DNA from: Maribacter sp. BPC-D8
GTDB lineage: Bacteria > Bacteroidota > Bacteroidia > Flavobacteriales > Flavobacteriaceae
NCBI RefSeq assembly: GCF_035207705.1
Contig: NZ_CP128187.1
Location: 3,162,001-3,226,000 of the forward strand
DNA: 64,000 nucleotides
Direction: 5' to 3'
A program made the position numbers and the translations under genes. Shown here piece by piece: positions 53,513-61,899 of this stretch. The notes under the pieces are model-generated. The model had not been told where the DNA came from, ran no database searches, and worked only from the letters and a program-made list of their open reading frames with translations. Position 1 is the stretch's first letter; each line of letters starts with the position of its first letter.

Positions 53513-54886
53513 ATGCCATTTAAAACTTTCTTTGATGAACCTGATAATTATAAGAATCGATTTGATTTTTATGAGCAAGGCGGCTCACCACTATTGCTTA
53601 AAAAGTTTATAGAAACTATTGAGGGGCAAAGAGGTGATATTGAAGAAATCAATATTTCTTGGTATTTGTACAACAACCAACATTTGCATGACTATTTGAA
53701 ACAGGTAGCAGCAGATGGCATTATCGTAAATGTTATTACAATACCCTTAGAAGGCTATGATAATAACAAACCTAAATTTCTAGAAAATCTTGCAACAGGA
53801 GAAAAGTCAGACAAAAGTGTGACCAAGTATAATTTAGCAAGAAAAATTTATGGGGAGATGTACAGATCAACATCGCACGAAAACTTTAATTTATATATGT
53901 TCCCTCATTTATATGTACGCAGTGCCCGCGTAAAAAAATTCTCAAGAGGCTCTCTACCCTATTCTTTACATATTAAATCGGCTTACATTAAAAAGAAAAG
54001 TGGCTATATAGCTTTAATGAGTTCGTCAAATTTAGCAGTACGAGATTTGGTAAAAAACGAATCTATGATTTGTATAGAAGACGAACCAAATTATGAGGGA
54101 AACATAAAAGCGTTTTACAAGAATTTGATCAGTAATTCAGTTGCTATTAAAGATTACAAAACGTCTTTAAACACCACATGTAATACATGTAAGAAACTTG
54201 AATATAAGTTTTCAAATTCGGCATTTATTACTGCACCATTTTATGACAATTCTGCCAATATTCTAGAAAAAACATTATCAGAATATATAGTAGCAGCAAA
54301 AGAAAGAATTATAGTTTGCGCCCAGCATTTGGCAGCGTTTAATTACAAATTCAATGCTAAGCATCATGCTACTATCAATAAAAGTGAAATTCGAAAAGGT
54401 ATATTAGGCGATGTAATTACCATGGCGAACAAAGGGATAGAAGTCACTTTTTTATCACAGACTTTTGCACCTTTAACCGAAGATGCAGAGAAATTTAAAG
54501 AGATGAAATTTAGAAGACCTGCGAACACAAATAGTTTTCAGCAATTCTACAGTCAGGTCAAGCGTTCTGAGAATATTGAGTACTTTGTAAATGAGCACAT
54601 TCATTCAAAATTCATACTCATTGATAATATGCTAATTTACTGTTCTTATAATTTCACTCCCACTCAATTTATTTATCTAGACAACGTGAATATCACTCAA
54701 TTTACGAATATGCCAGATTTAAGCTATAGCGGAATACATTGCGAAGTAGGTATGCATCTTGTCATTAAAGATGAAAGTACCATAAAGGCTTTTGAAAAAA
54801 ATGTCGCCAGTATTAAACGTAAGAAGGAAACCATACAAGTAATTAACTTCGGGGCAAGCCAACGAGGTATTAACTTGAAGACATAA
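53513..54886 (+). CDS. Double-HKD phospholipase-D-fold protein, candidate restriction nuclease
   Basis: A 457-residue protein without signal peptide. Two HxK motifs mark a PLD-superfamily fold: H153-I-K155, with SSSN at 170-173, and H364-S-K366-x4-D371, followed by CSYN at 377-380. The first lacks the usual Asp four residues on. A CNTCKK pair near residue 223 could bind metal. PLD-fold nucleases include the type II restriction enzymes BfiI and NgoFVII. The C5-cytosine methyltransferase 165 bases downstream on the same strand makes a restriction role likely, but phospholipase or other nuclease functions are not excluded. Confidence 0.65.
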   Translation: MPFKTFFDEPDNYKNRFDFYEQGGSPLLLKKFIETIEGQRGDIEEINISWYLYNNQHLHDYLKQVAADGIIVNVITIPLEGYDNNKPKFLENLATGEKSDKSVTKYNLARKIYGEMYRSTSHENFNLYMFPHLYVRSARVKKFSRGSLPYSLHIKSAYIKKKSGYIALMSSSNLAVRDLVKNESMICIEDEPNYEGNIKAFYKNLISNSVAIKDYKTSLNTTCNTCKKLEYKFSNSAFITAPFYDNSANILEKTLSEYIVAAKERIIVCAQHLAAFNYKFNAKHHATINKSEIRKGILGDVITMANKGIEVTFLSQTFAPLTEDAEKFKEMKFRRPANTNSFQQFYSQVKRSENIEYFVNEHIHSKFILIDNMLIYCSYNFTPTQFIYLDNVNITQFTNMPDLSYSGIHCEVGMHLVIKDESTIKAFEKNVASIKRKKETIQVINFGASQRGINLKT

Positions 54887-55051
54887 TTAATATTTAGACG
54901 TACGCATCTGAGCATTTAAATCTCAATTATCGAGTAAAATAGATGATTGATTTAAAAGCAATTTGAAATTCTAAAATGTATTTTTGCCTTCATGTGATGT
55001 GTTTTCTAAAAACTTTCAGAGAATTTAAATAATATAGAATAGCGTAAAAAA

Positions 55052-56092
55052 ATGAATATAGTATCCTTTTTTGCTGGAGCAGGCGGACTAGATCTTGGTT
55101 TTGAACAAGCTGGTTTTAATGTGATTTGGGCAAACGAATATGATAAAGATATTTGGGAGACTTATGAAAAGAATCACCCCAATACTACATTCGACAAAAG
55201 AAGTATTGTTGATATACCTGCGGATGATGTACCCGATTGTGACGGAATCATTGGCGGACCACCATGTCAAAGTTGGAGCGCCGCTGGTGCAGCTAGAGGT
55301 ATTCAAGATAAAAGAGGACAGCTATTCTATGATTTTATTAGAATACTGGAAGCAAAGCAGCCCAAATTCTTTTTAGCAGAAAACGTAAGCGGAATGCTTA
55401 TTGGCAAACACAGTACAGCACTTGATGGTATTAAGAATCTTTTAAAAAACGCTGGTACAGGTTATGACCTTTCTTTTCAAATGCTAAATGCATCTGACTA
55501 CAATGTGCCACAAGACAGAAAGAGAGTTTTCTTTATAGGCATTAGAAAAGACTTGAATTTTAAATATGAATTCCCGACTGAGACTTTCCCTAAAATCACT
55601 CTTGAAACAGCCATTTCAGACTTAAAGGATGCGGCAATACCTGCGCTAGAATTCAATAATACGAACGGCAAAAAGTGTACTATTCCCAATCACGAGTATA
55701 TGATCGGTGGTTTTTCAACCATGTACATGTCTAGAAATCGTGTTCGTAATTGGGACGAACAATCATTCACCATACAAGCAGGTGGCAGACATGCGCCTAT
55801 ACATCCGCAGGCACCAAAGATGAAGCTTATTGAAAAGGATGTTCGCGTATTTGTACCAGGTAAAGAAGATTTATACAGAAGGTTAAGCGTACGAGAATGT
55901 GCTAGAATACAGACTTTTCCCAATGATTTTACCTTTCACTACAAAAAAGTAGCGGCCGGCTATAAAATGATCGGTAACGCAGTACCCGTTAACTTAGCGA
56001 AGTTTTTAGCTGAGAGTATTATGAAGCAATTAAAGGCTAATGATAAATTAAAAAAGAAGCAAAATACAAAAGCTGATAAATTACCTGTCTAG
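55052..56092 (+). CDS. DNA (cytosine-5)-methyltransferase
   Basis: A 346-residue m5C methyltransferase with the conserved motifs in order: I (SFFAGAGGLDLGFEQAG), IV with the catalytic Cys (GGPPCQSWSAAG, near residue 74), VI (FLAENV), VIII (QDRKRVFFIG), then a target-recognition region around residues 220-265 (YMSRNRVRNWDEQSFTIQAGG), and IX/X (RECARIQTFP and IGNAVPVNLA). The short target region suits a stand-alone type II modification enzyme. The recognition site cannot be deduced. It probably protects against the PLD-fold protein encoded upstream. A hairpin terminator overlaps its last codons. Confidence 0.95.
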   Translation: MNIVSFFAGAGGLDLGFEQAGFNVIWANEYDKDIWETYEKNHPNTTFDKRSIVDIPADDVPDCDGIIGGPPCQSWSAAGAARGIQDKRGQLFYDFIRILEAKQPKFFLAENVSGMLIGKHSTALDGIKNLLKNAGTGYDLSFQMLNASDYNVPQDRKRVFFIGIRKDLNFKYEFPTETFPKITLETAISDLKDAAIPALEFNNTNGKKCTIPNHEYMIGGFSTMYMSRNRVRNWDEQSFTIQAGGRHAPIHPQAPKMKLIEKDVRVFVPGKEDLYRRLSVRECARIQTFPNDFTFHYKKVAAGYKMIGNAVPVNLAKFLAESIMKQLKANDKLKKKQNTKADKLPV

Positions 56093-56121
56093 ATAATATA
56101 TAGGCAGGTAATTTATTTTTT
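56076..56121 (+). terminator. 16-bp hairpin terminator at the end of the methyltransferase gene
   Basis: Bases 56076-56091 pair with 56101-56116 (one G-U pair) around a 9-base loop, and a T-run follows at 56116-56121. The stem starts within the last codons of the methyltransferase and ends where the convergent CPBP-like gene stops, so it may serve both directions. Confidence 0.8.
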
Positions 56122-56926
56122 AAGCCTTATTTAATTTATTCGACGATTCAAAATTTAACTTCGGCGGCATAAAATACATGAAAATCAACATGACCACAAA
56201 ATAAAGAACTGCAAATACAGTATAAGTATAGTCACCCGCATCTGGTGAAATCGGCAACAAAACAAGAGACATATTTAACATCGATTGTATTACCAACACA
56301 CATATTCCACTTTTAGTTTTTGAGTATACAATAGCGCACATACCAGCAGCTCCCATCATATTTAAAAATAATGGCCATACTGGCAAATCTTCTATTACTC
56401 CGACATTAATAAAAACGGAAGGTAACCACCATAAAGACCATACAAAGCCGATAACCTGAGTTGCGTAAAATGGTTTAGTGATTTTCGAAAGTTCACGAAA
56501 TGCATAACCTATCCATACCACTTCACCTAGAAATGCCCAAGACAAAAGAAACAAAGTGAATTTTAAGCTAGGTATATAAATTTCGAAATCTAGAATGGAC
56601 ATGTCTCCATTATAAAAAGCTACAATTACCAATGTCATTAAACCTATGGTAAATGCGAATAGTAAGCTAAATAGATACCACTTTGGGTGCACTTTCCAAA
56701 CTAGCATAGGTCTAAACAAATTCTTTATACCTTCATTACCTTTTGTAATTTTTACAATAAAAAGCAATAAGAACATTAGTGCGTAAAAGCGACCGTTTGT
56801 ATATGGAAAAAATTCTATAACCCCCTTACTTTTCAAATAAGTAATAACAAAATTAAGTAAAGGCGCGAGTGCTAAAAACACCCATATTTCGTACTTTTTT
56901 AAAAAATTAATCATTTTTGTAATCAT
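56120..56926 (-). CDS. CPBP-like integral membrane protein with degenerate active site
   Basis: A 268-residue protein with about 8 membrane segments arranged like the CPBP (CAAX protease and bacteriocin-processing) family. Where active members have E-E-x-x-x-R followed by W-x-x-W-H-x-P, this one has GEVVWIGYAFREL (near residue 139) and FVWSLWWLP (near residue 168), so the first Glu, the Arg and the His are changed. It is therefore probably not a protease. It could be a pseudoenzyme or bind a membrane substrate. It converges with the methyltransferase gene. Confidence 0.6.
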   Translation of the reverse strand: MITKMINFLKKYEIWVFLALAPLLNFVITYLKSKGVIEFFPYTNGRFYALMFLLLFIVKITKGNEGIKNLFRPMLVWKVHPKWYLFSLLFAFTIGLMTLVIVAFYNGDMSILDFEIYIPSLKFTLFLLSWAFLGEVVWIGYAFRELSKITKPFYATQVIGFVWSLWWLPSVFINVGVIEDLPVWPLFLNMMGAAGMCAIVYSKTKSGICVLVIQSMLNMSLVLLPISPDAGDYTYTVFAVLYFVVMLIFMYFMPPKLNFESSNKLNKA

Positions 56927-57101
56927 CAGTAAATTTCTAATTCTAGTTTGGTACTTGTTACCTATTATTATGAGTTAATCGCTTGATCAAAGAATTACTT
57001 GCTAAGATAGTTTTATCATTGTTTTTCACAACACATTATAGTTATTTGAACTATCATTATATATTAAGCACCAACCTCCATGTTATTTTAAACAATAACG
57101 C

Positions 57102-57932
57102 TCAAGTATTCATTACTCCGAAAATTCCAAAATGATCTTCATGAATTTTACCTGGCGCCTTAGACTCGTGCCATAAACTAAAACCCGCATTTTTAAAAAG
57201 TCGTAAATAATCATGAGAAAATGATCGCTCCACACCATAAGGTTGAGAATTTGGATTCTTTGTGAAATCAATATTTGCTCCAATGGGCTCAATAGCAATA
57301 AAGATGGAAAATCCTAATTCGTTTAAATAAGAAAAGAATTTCTGTAATCGTTGTTCTGAAAAATATTCAAGGACACCACCTGAGGTAAAGATTATCATGT
57401 TATTGGTTCCATTTTCTTTAATCCATTCAAATCCATCTGCCGCTACAAATTCAATTTTAATGTTTTCATCATACAGTTTTTGATTGAAATTAATTTGCTC
57501 AACGCTTAAGTCAATTCCAACAAATCTTTCAATCTGTGGAAATTTAGAGCTCAAGTAATCCAAAACATCCCCATTTCCTGTGCCAATTTCAACCATGGTA
57601 TGAAACTCTTTATGAGTATCTTTTAATATATCATGAAGCTTCTCAAATACAGGTAAACAATTGGGAAGAAAAAAATCTTTTAATACATTCTCTTTCTCAG
57701 AAAAATATTTTCTACCTGTTTCTTTCCAAAAATTTTCATGATACTCTGCCAACATGTTGAAATCTTGATTTTTTTCAGCATTTTTCAAAAGTGCCGAACG
57801 CATGAAACGTTCACTTAAACTAAGTTCATTTTTGACATTAAAGCTTATACCTTTTTTTATTAATGTTTCCACTTTTTCGGGTTGTAACTTAACCAAAAAT
57901 GCTCCAATAAATTCTTTAATTATTTTTTTCAT
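57102..57932 (-). CDS. Class I SAM-dependent methyltransferase
   Basis: A 276-residue soluble protein. The Rossmann SAM-binding motif I is VEIGTGNGDVLDYL near residue 113, followed by FVGIDLSVEQI (acidic motif II), EFVAADGFEWI and MIIFTSGGVLEYF. The N-terminal 90 residues are helical and specific to this subgroup. The substrate is unknown, and nothing nearby indicates whether it is lipid, small molecule or protein. It starts 50 bases after the stop of the cusB-like gene on the same strand, so it may be the last gene of the efflux operon. Confidence 0.8.
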   Translation of the reverse strand: MKKIIKEFIGAFLVKLQPEKVETLIKKGISFNVKNELSLSERFMRSALLKNAEKNQDFNMLAEYHENFWKETGRKYFSEKENVLKDFFLPNCLPVFEKLHDILKDTHKEFHTMVEIGTGNGDVLDYLSSKFPQIERFVGIDLSVEQINFNQKLYDENIKIEFVAADGFEWIKENGTNNMIIFTSGGVLEYFSEQRLQKFFSYLNELGFSIFIAIEPIGANIDFTKNPNSQPYGVERSFSHDYLRLFKNAGFSLWHESKAPGKIHEDHFGIFGVMNT

Positions 57933-57982
57933 CTACTAGTATGCTATCGCATTAGCGATTCTAATTTTATTTTTTTGAAAGA

Positions 57983-59752
57983 TTACTCAATTACACTTAC
58001 AACACTACCACAAGTCAACATACCACTGTCATAATATGGATTCCTAATTTCTTTTTCCATACTTAGCCATCTAGCACCTTTATTTTCATTAGCCATTGGG
58101 CATTCTTGAACATATATCGGTTCTGAAGACGATTGAAGATTCATTGCAATAGCAACAACATTCTCATTCAAAATCACTAGGTAATTTCTTTGTTCGCCTA
58201 TGTCTACACTATTGCCAATAGCATTAAACATTTCTATACTTTTTTGTAAATGCGCTTTCTCCATTTCTCCTAAGTCTTTTACTAATAATGTCTTGAATTT
58301 GGAACTTGCCACTTTTGCTAATGATGCAACTTGTGTTGTATTACCCGCCACAAAGGCATCTTTCATTTTCAAATATTCATTTAATGATTTTGAAAAATTA
58401 TTTTGAAAAGTTTCTGGCAATTCCATCTTCATACTATAAGATGATTCCATTTCATCATTTGTTGACTCTAAGCCCATATGATGTTCATGACCAGTCATTA
58501 TCTTGCCTCCCGTTTTATTCATCATAGATTTTTTACCCTGTAGCTGTGCTGCAGCATCCATGGTAAACGTACCATTAGTAACAATCTCCTCTCCATTTTG
58601 CAAACCTTTTGAAATCGTAAAATTTTCACCGTTTCGGTTACCAATAGTTACTTCTCGCATTTCAAAAACTGGCTCATTTGGATTTGTTCTTACATAAACC
58701 AATGATCTTTCTCCTGTCCACATCACAGCACTTGCAGGAACGCTTATCATTTCATCATTAATGTCCACTTTTCTAGTAAGTTTACCCGTTACAAACATGC
58801 CAGGCTTGAACAAGCCTTCTGTATTTTTAAGAATAGCTCTTACTGTCACCGTACGTTTTGCATTGTTCAGCATAGGGTCTATAAATGATATTGTCGCTTC
58901 AAATTCTTTAGTATAGGCATTACTTAATACCTTAATTTTCTGACCAACTTTTAAATTAGAAATTTGATTTTCGTAAGCATCAAACTCCGCCCAAACAGAA
59001 TTTAAATTGGTTACTTCTAAAATTGGTTGACCCTGCTTTACATAGTCTCCCTCTTTTGCCATTACTTCTGAGACTGTTCCTGAAACTGTAGCGTAAATGG
59101 AAAAATTATCGCGAACTTTTCCAGAAGATTCTATAGCGTTTATTTGACTCTCTGAAAGCTTCCAAAGTTTCAATTTATTTCTAACCGCATTATACAATGC
59201 TGGTTGAGATTCTTTTAATGATGCTGTAGTAAGAAGCTCTTGTTGCGCCGCAACGAGGTTAGGTGCGTAAATTGTTGCTAATAATTGACCTCGCTTTACT
59301 TTTTGTCCCTCGTAGTTGACATTCAAACGCTCTAAACGACCATCAAAATAGCTTGCTTGAACAGCATTGGTCTCTTTGTTTACAGCAATTTTTCCTGAAA
59401 GTGAAATAATTCTATCGCTGTCACCGTCTGCAAGATTTCCTACAATGGTAGTTTCAATATTTGCTAATGCCATTGCATTCGCGGTCATCTTTATTTCATT
59501 GACAGCAAGAACTTCCCCACCAACATCAGCAAGAATCAAATCCATCCCGCAAATAGGGCAATTACCAAACTCTGGCAACATAATCTGTGGATGCATTGAG
59601 CACGTCCACATTTCATTAATTGAAACCTCCGAATGGTTATGATCATTTGTCACTTCTGCATTGATAGAATCTGAATTATTGTGGAATATCAAATAACCAC
59701 ACAGTAGCCCTAAGACCGCTGCAATACCTAAGTAAAGAATATTCTTTTTCAT
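57983..59752 (-). CDS. cusB: CusB-type RND efflux periplasmic adaptor with heavy-metal-binding and DUF3347 domains
   Basis: A 589-residue membrane fusion protein. It has an N-terminal membrane anchor (about 5-23), then a heavy-metal-binding module WTCSMHPQIM...CPICGMDL (about 49-75) with Cys, His and Met ligands. A lipoyl/barrel-sandwich hybrid and hairpin (about 125-260), beta-barrel and membrane-proximal domains follow to about 410. The C-terminal DUF3347 domain (about 445-589) ends with CPMANENKGARWLS and NPYYDSGMLTCGSVV. It links the CusA-like pump and the TolC-like channel for copper or silver export, and probably delivers metal to the pump. Confidence 0.93.
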   Translation of the reverse strand: MKKNILYLGIAAVLGLLCGYLIFHNNSDSINAEVTNDHNHSEVSINEMWTCSMHPQIMLPEFGNCPICGMDLILADVGGEVLAVNEIKMTANAMALANIETTIVGNLADGDSDRIISLSGKIAVNKETNAVQASYFDGRLERLNVNYEGQKVKRGQLLATIYAPNLVAAQQELLTTASLKESQPALYNAVRNKLKLWKLSESQINAIESSGKVRDNFSIYATVSGTVSEVMAKEGDYVKQGQPILEVTNLNSVWAEFDAYENQISNLKVGQKIKVLSNAYTKEFEATISFIDPMLNNAKRTVTVRAILKNTEGLFKPGMFVTGKLTRKVDINDEMISVPASAVMWTGERSLVYVRTNPNEPVFEMREVTIGNRNGENFTISKGLQNGEEIVTNGTFTMDAAAQLQGKKSMMNKTGGKIMTGHEHHMGLESTNDEMESSYSMKMELPETFQNNFSKSLNEYLKMKDAFVAGNTTQVASLAKVASSKFKTLLVKDLGEMEKAHLQKSIEMFNAIGNSVDIGEQRNYLVILNENVVAIAMNLQSSSEPIYVQECPMANENKGARWLSMEKEIRNPYYDSGMLTCGSVVSVIE

Positions 59753-59753
59753 A

Positions 59754-59976
59754 CTATTTTTGGTTTTCGAAGTGTTGAATCAACACCTTCATTTCTTCAA
59801 TTTTACGTTTCTGAGCTTTAATAATATCGTTAGCCATTTTTTTTTACTTTAGGATCTTGTATATCTGCTCGTTCACTTGTTAAAATGGCAATTGAATGAT
59901 ATGCAATCATTGCTTTCACCCATAAAATATCGCCTACAATAAAAGCCTGAGTAAGGAAGTGGTTAAACACTAACCA
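59754..59976 (-). pseudogene. Truncated, frameshifted DUF305 membrane protein remnant
   Basis: Two adjacent reading frames on the minus strand join into the end of a DUF305 protein. The first gives FLTQAFIVGDILWVKAMIAY, HSIAILTSERADIQDPKVKK and then a stop. The second, from an ATG at 59837, gives MANDIIKAQKRKIEEMKVLI and stops at 59754. The join is at a run of nine T on the plus strand (59837-59845). An in-frame stop at 59977-59979 removes the membrane-spanning N-terminus. DUF305 proteins often accompany Cus-type genes. The frameshift could be a sequencing artefact, but the missing N-terminus makes it a remnant either way. Confidence 0.75.
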
Positions 59977-60072
59977 TTAACATATAACTCTACTTCCTAC
60001 ATCAGGACTTTAGTCTGTAGTATCTTTTAAACTCATCATATTTTTAATTACAAATCGTTTCAACAATACTAT

Positions 60073-60648
60073 TTAATTGATTTCCTTTTGCACTTTCCCA
60101 CAGGTAAGCATTTTACTGCCGTAATACGGGTTTTTAATATTATTGCTTTTACTCAACCAAGCACTACCACCATCATACATTGGGCAAAACTGTTGGTATA
60201 AAGTGTTTTCTGTTCCTGTAAACGCTACCATATTAGTTAAGTCTTTACTTAAAATTTTAAAGTGCTCTCGCTGTTTTACTATATCAGTTTCTGAAATATG
60301 CTTAGATTGTACCGTTGCATCTGCTATAATACCTGCTAATTTCTCTAGTTTATTTTCTGAATACTTTGACTGATCAAGACTACCTAATGATTTAGCAAGT
60401 GTATTGCCTAAAGTTTTGGCTTTATCGTTATCATCATCTACTAATGCATCTTTAAGGTTAAAGTAATCTGAAAGAATAGTTTCTACCTTTACTTTTTCTG
60501 AAGCACTCATAGACATTTTTTTTGCATCATTCATTTCTATCTCTTCTGAGGAAACTTCGTTACCTTTTTTCTCATCTTTACAAGAGATTGTCACTATCAT
60601 CATGGTAGTTAATGCAATCGTAGCTATACTTTTATTTACTGATTTCAT
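60073..60648 (-). CDS. DUF3347 lipoprotein, putative copper-binding
   Basis: A 191-residue lipoprotein with a lipobox (TISC, Cys at residue 23) followed by an acidic linker and a single DUF3347 domain. The C-terminal signature FCPMYDGGSAWLSKSNNIKNPYY.. MLTCGKV has the same Cys-Met and Cys pattern as the end of the CusB-like protein. It is expected to face the periplasm and bind copper or silver for the efflux system. It lies between the TolC-like gene (33 bases upstream) and the DUF305 remnant, all on the minus strand. Confidence 0.85.
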   Translation of the reverse strand: MKSVNKSIATIALTTMMIVTISCKDEKKGNEVSSEEIEMNDAKKMSMSASEKVKVETILSDYFNLKDALVDDDNDKAKTLGNTLAKSLGSLDQSKYSENKLEKLAGIIADATVQSKHISETDIVKQREHFKILSKDLTNMVAFTGTENTLYQQFCPMYDGGSAWLSKSNNIKNPYYGSKMLTCGKVQKEIN

Positions 60649-60681
60649 ATTTTTATTTTTTATGTAGTTTTTTAATTTCTA

Positions 60682-61899
60682 TTATTGAATTAGATAGTTA
60701 AGAATTGATTGTTGGGTATAAAAAGATCGAATTGATTCTATTTGATTTAATTGAAATTTTAACTGTAACTCTTGTATATCCAACAGGTCATTAAAATCAA
60801 TAGTTCCCGTTTCATAATTTTTAATTAAAATATCTTCTGCATCCCTAGCCTGTTTTAAATTTTTAGACTGGGTTCTATACTTTATTTGAGCTTGGTTACG
60901 TTGAGAAAGCGCTTTAGAAAAAGTAGTATTTAGTATATTGTACCGTTGATTTTTTTGAAACTCTATTTCTTTTTGTCGAAGCTCGTTCTGTTTAGAGATT
61001 GAAGTGTATTTGCTATTAAATAGGGGAATAGAAACGGAGACCATAGGCATTATAACATCTTTACCATTATCTGCAATTACCATATCTGCGCGCTCACTTA
61101 CTGGCAAATAATCTAGCCCAATACCAATTGTAGGTAAACTTTCTCGCTTATTCACCATTTCTGATTGAACTATAGATTCATACAGTTTATTATATTTTAA
61201 TAATTCTGGATTTAAGGAAAGTACATCTATATCAAAGACTTCATTTTCTTCTGGCAATTCTAAATGAACTACCGAACTAATTTCAAAATTGATATCTCTA
61301 TTAAGCAAATTATTAAAAGCTACTTTTTCTGCTTCAAATATTTCTGACAATATCTCTTTTTGCTGTTTTAATTCATTCTGGCGAATTTGTAAACGTAAGA
61401 CATCAACCGCAGATGCTTTACCTGTTTCTACAGATGTTAAAGCCAAGCGCTCATAAGTTTTTAAAAGTTGAATATTCTCTTCTAAAATTAGTTGTTTGGT
61501 GCTTGACTCATATAAATTGTAGTAAGATTGAGCTACTGATAATCCCAATTTTCTTTTCGCAATTGTAACTTCAATATATTCCGCTTCAGCCATTGAGCTA
61601 GCATAATTTTCGCGTGCGCTTAGCGTACCAAACCAAGGCAACATTTGCTTTACCCCTATTCTTGCACGTTGGGCACCAACCCTAGTTTCTGTTTCACTTA
61701 CGAAATAACCTAAACTAAACTCTGTATTTGGAAGCCAATTAGCCTCCTTAATCTTCTCTTCAGCAATAGCATATTTAATGTCGAATGACCGTACTTCCGG
61801 ATTATTTTGAATAGCCTCTTCAATCAACGATTGTAACTCTTGAGCATTAACAAATGCAGTTAGAAAGAATAAGCTTATAATTAGACTTAAATTTTTCAT
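60682..61899 (-). CDS. cusC: TolC-family outer membrane efflux protein (CusC-like)
   Basis: A 405-residue outer membrane factor with a signal peptide (about 1-19, ending VNA). It has the two tandem TolC repeats: LIEEAIQNNPEVRSFDIKYAIAEEKIKEANWLPNTEFSLGY-like helices near the N-terminus, VDVLRLQIRQNELKQQ near residue 165, and VSIPLFNSKY with YETGTIDFNDLLDIQELQL in the second half. It provides the exit duct for the CusAB pump. It is shorter than typical TolC proteins but normal for Bacteroidota CusC homologues. Its start overlaps the cusA stop by 4 bases (ATGA). Confidence 0.92.
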   Translation of the reverse strand: MKNLSLIISLFFLTAFVNAQELQSLIEEAIQNNPEVRSFDIKYAIAEEKIKEANWLPNTEFSLGYFVSETETRVGAQRARIGVKQMLPWFGTLSARENYASSMAEAEYIEVTIAKRKLGLSVAQSYYNLYESSTKQLILEENIQLLKTYERLALTSVETGKASAVDVLRLQIRQNELKQQKEILSEIFEAEKVAFNNLLNRDINFEISSVVHLELPEENEVFDIDVLSLNPELLKYNKLYESIVQSEMVNKRESLPTIGIGLDYLPVSERADMVIADNGKDVIMPMVSVSIPLFNSKYTSISKQNELRQKEIEFQKNQRYNILNTTFSKALSQRNQAQIKYRTQSKNLKQARDAEDILIKNYETGTIDFNDLLDIQELQLKFQLNQIESIRSFYTQQSILNYLIQ

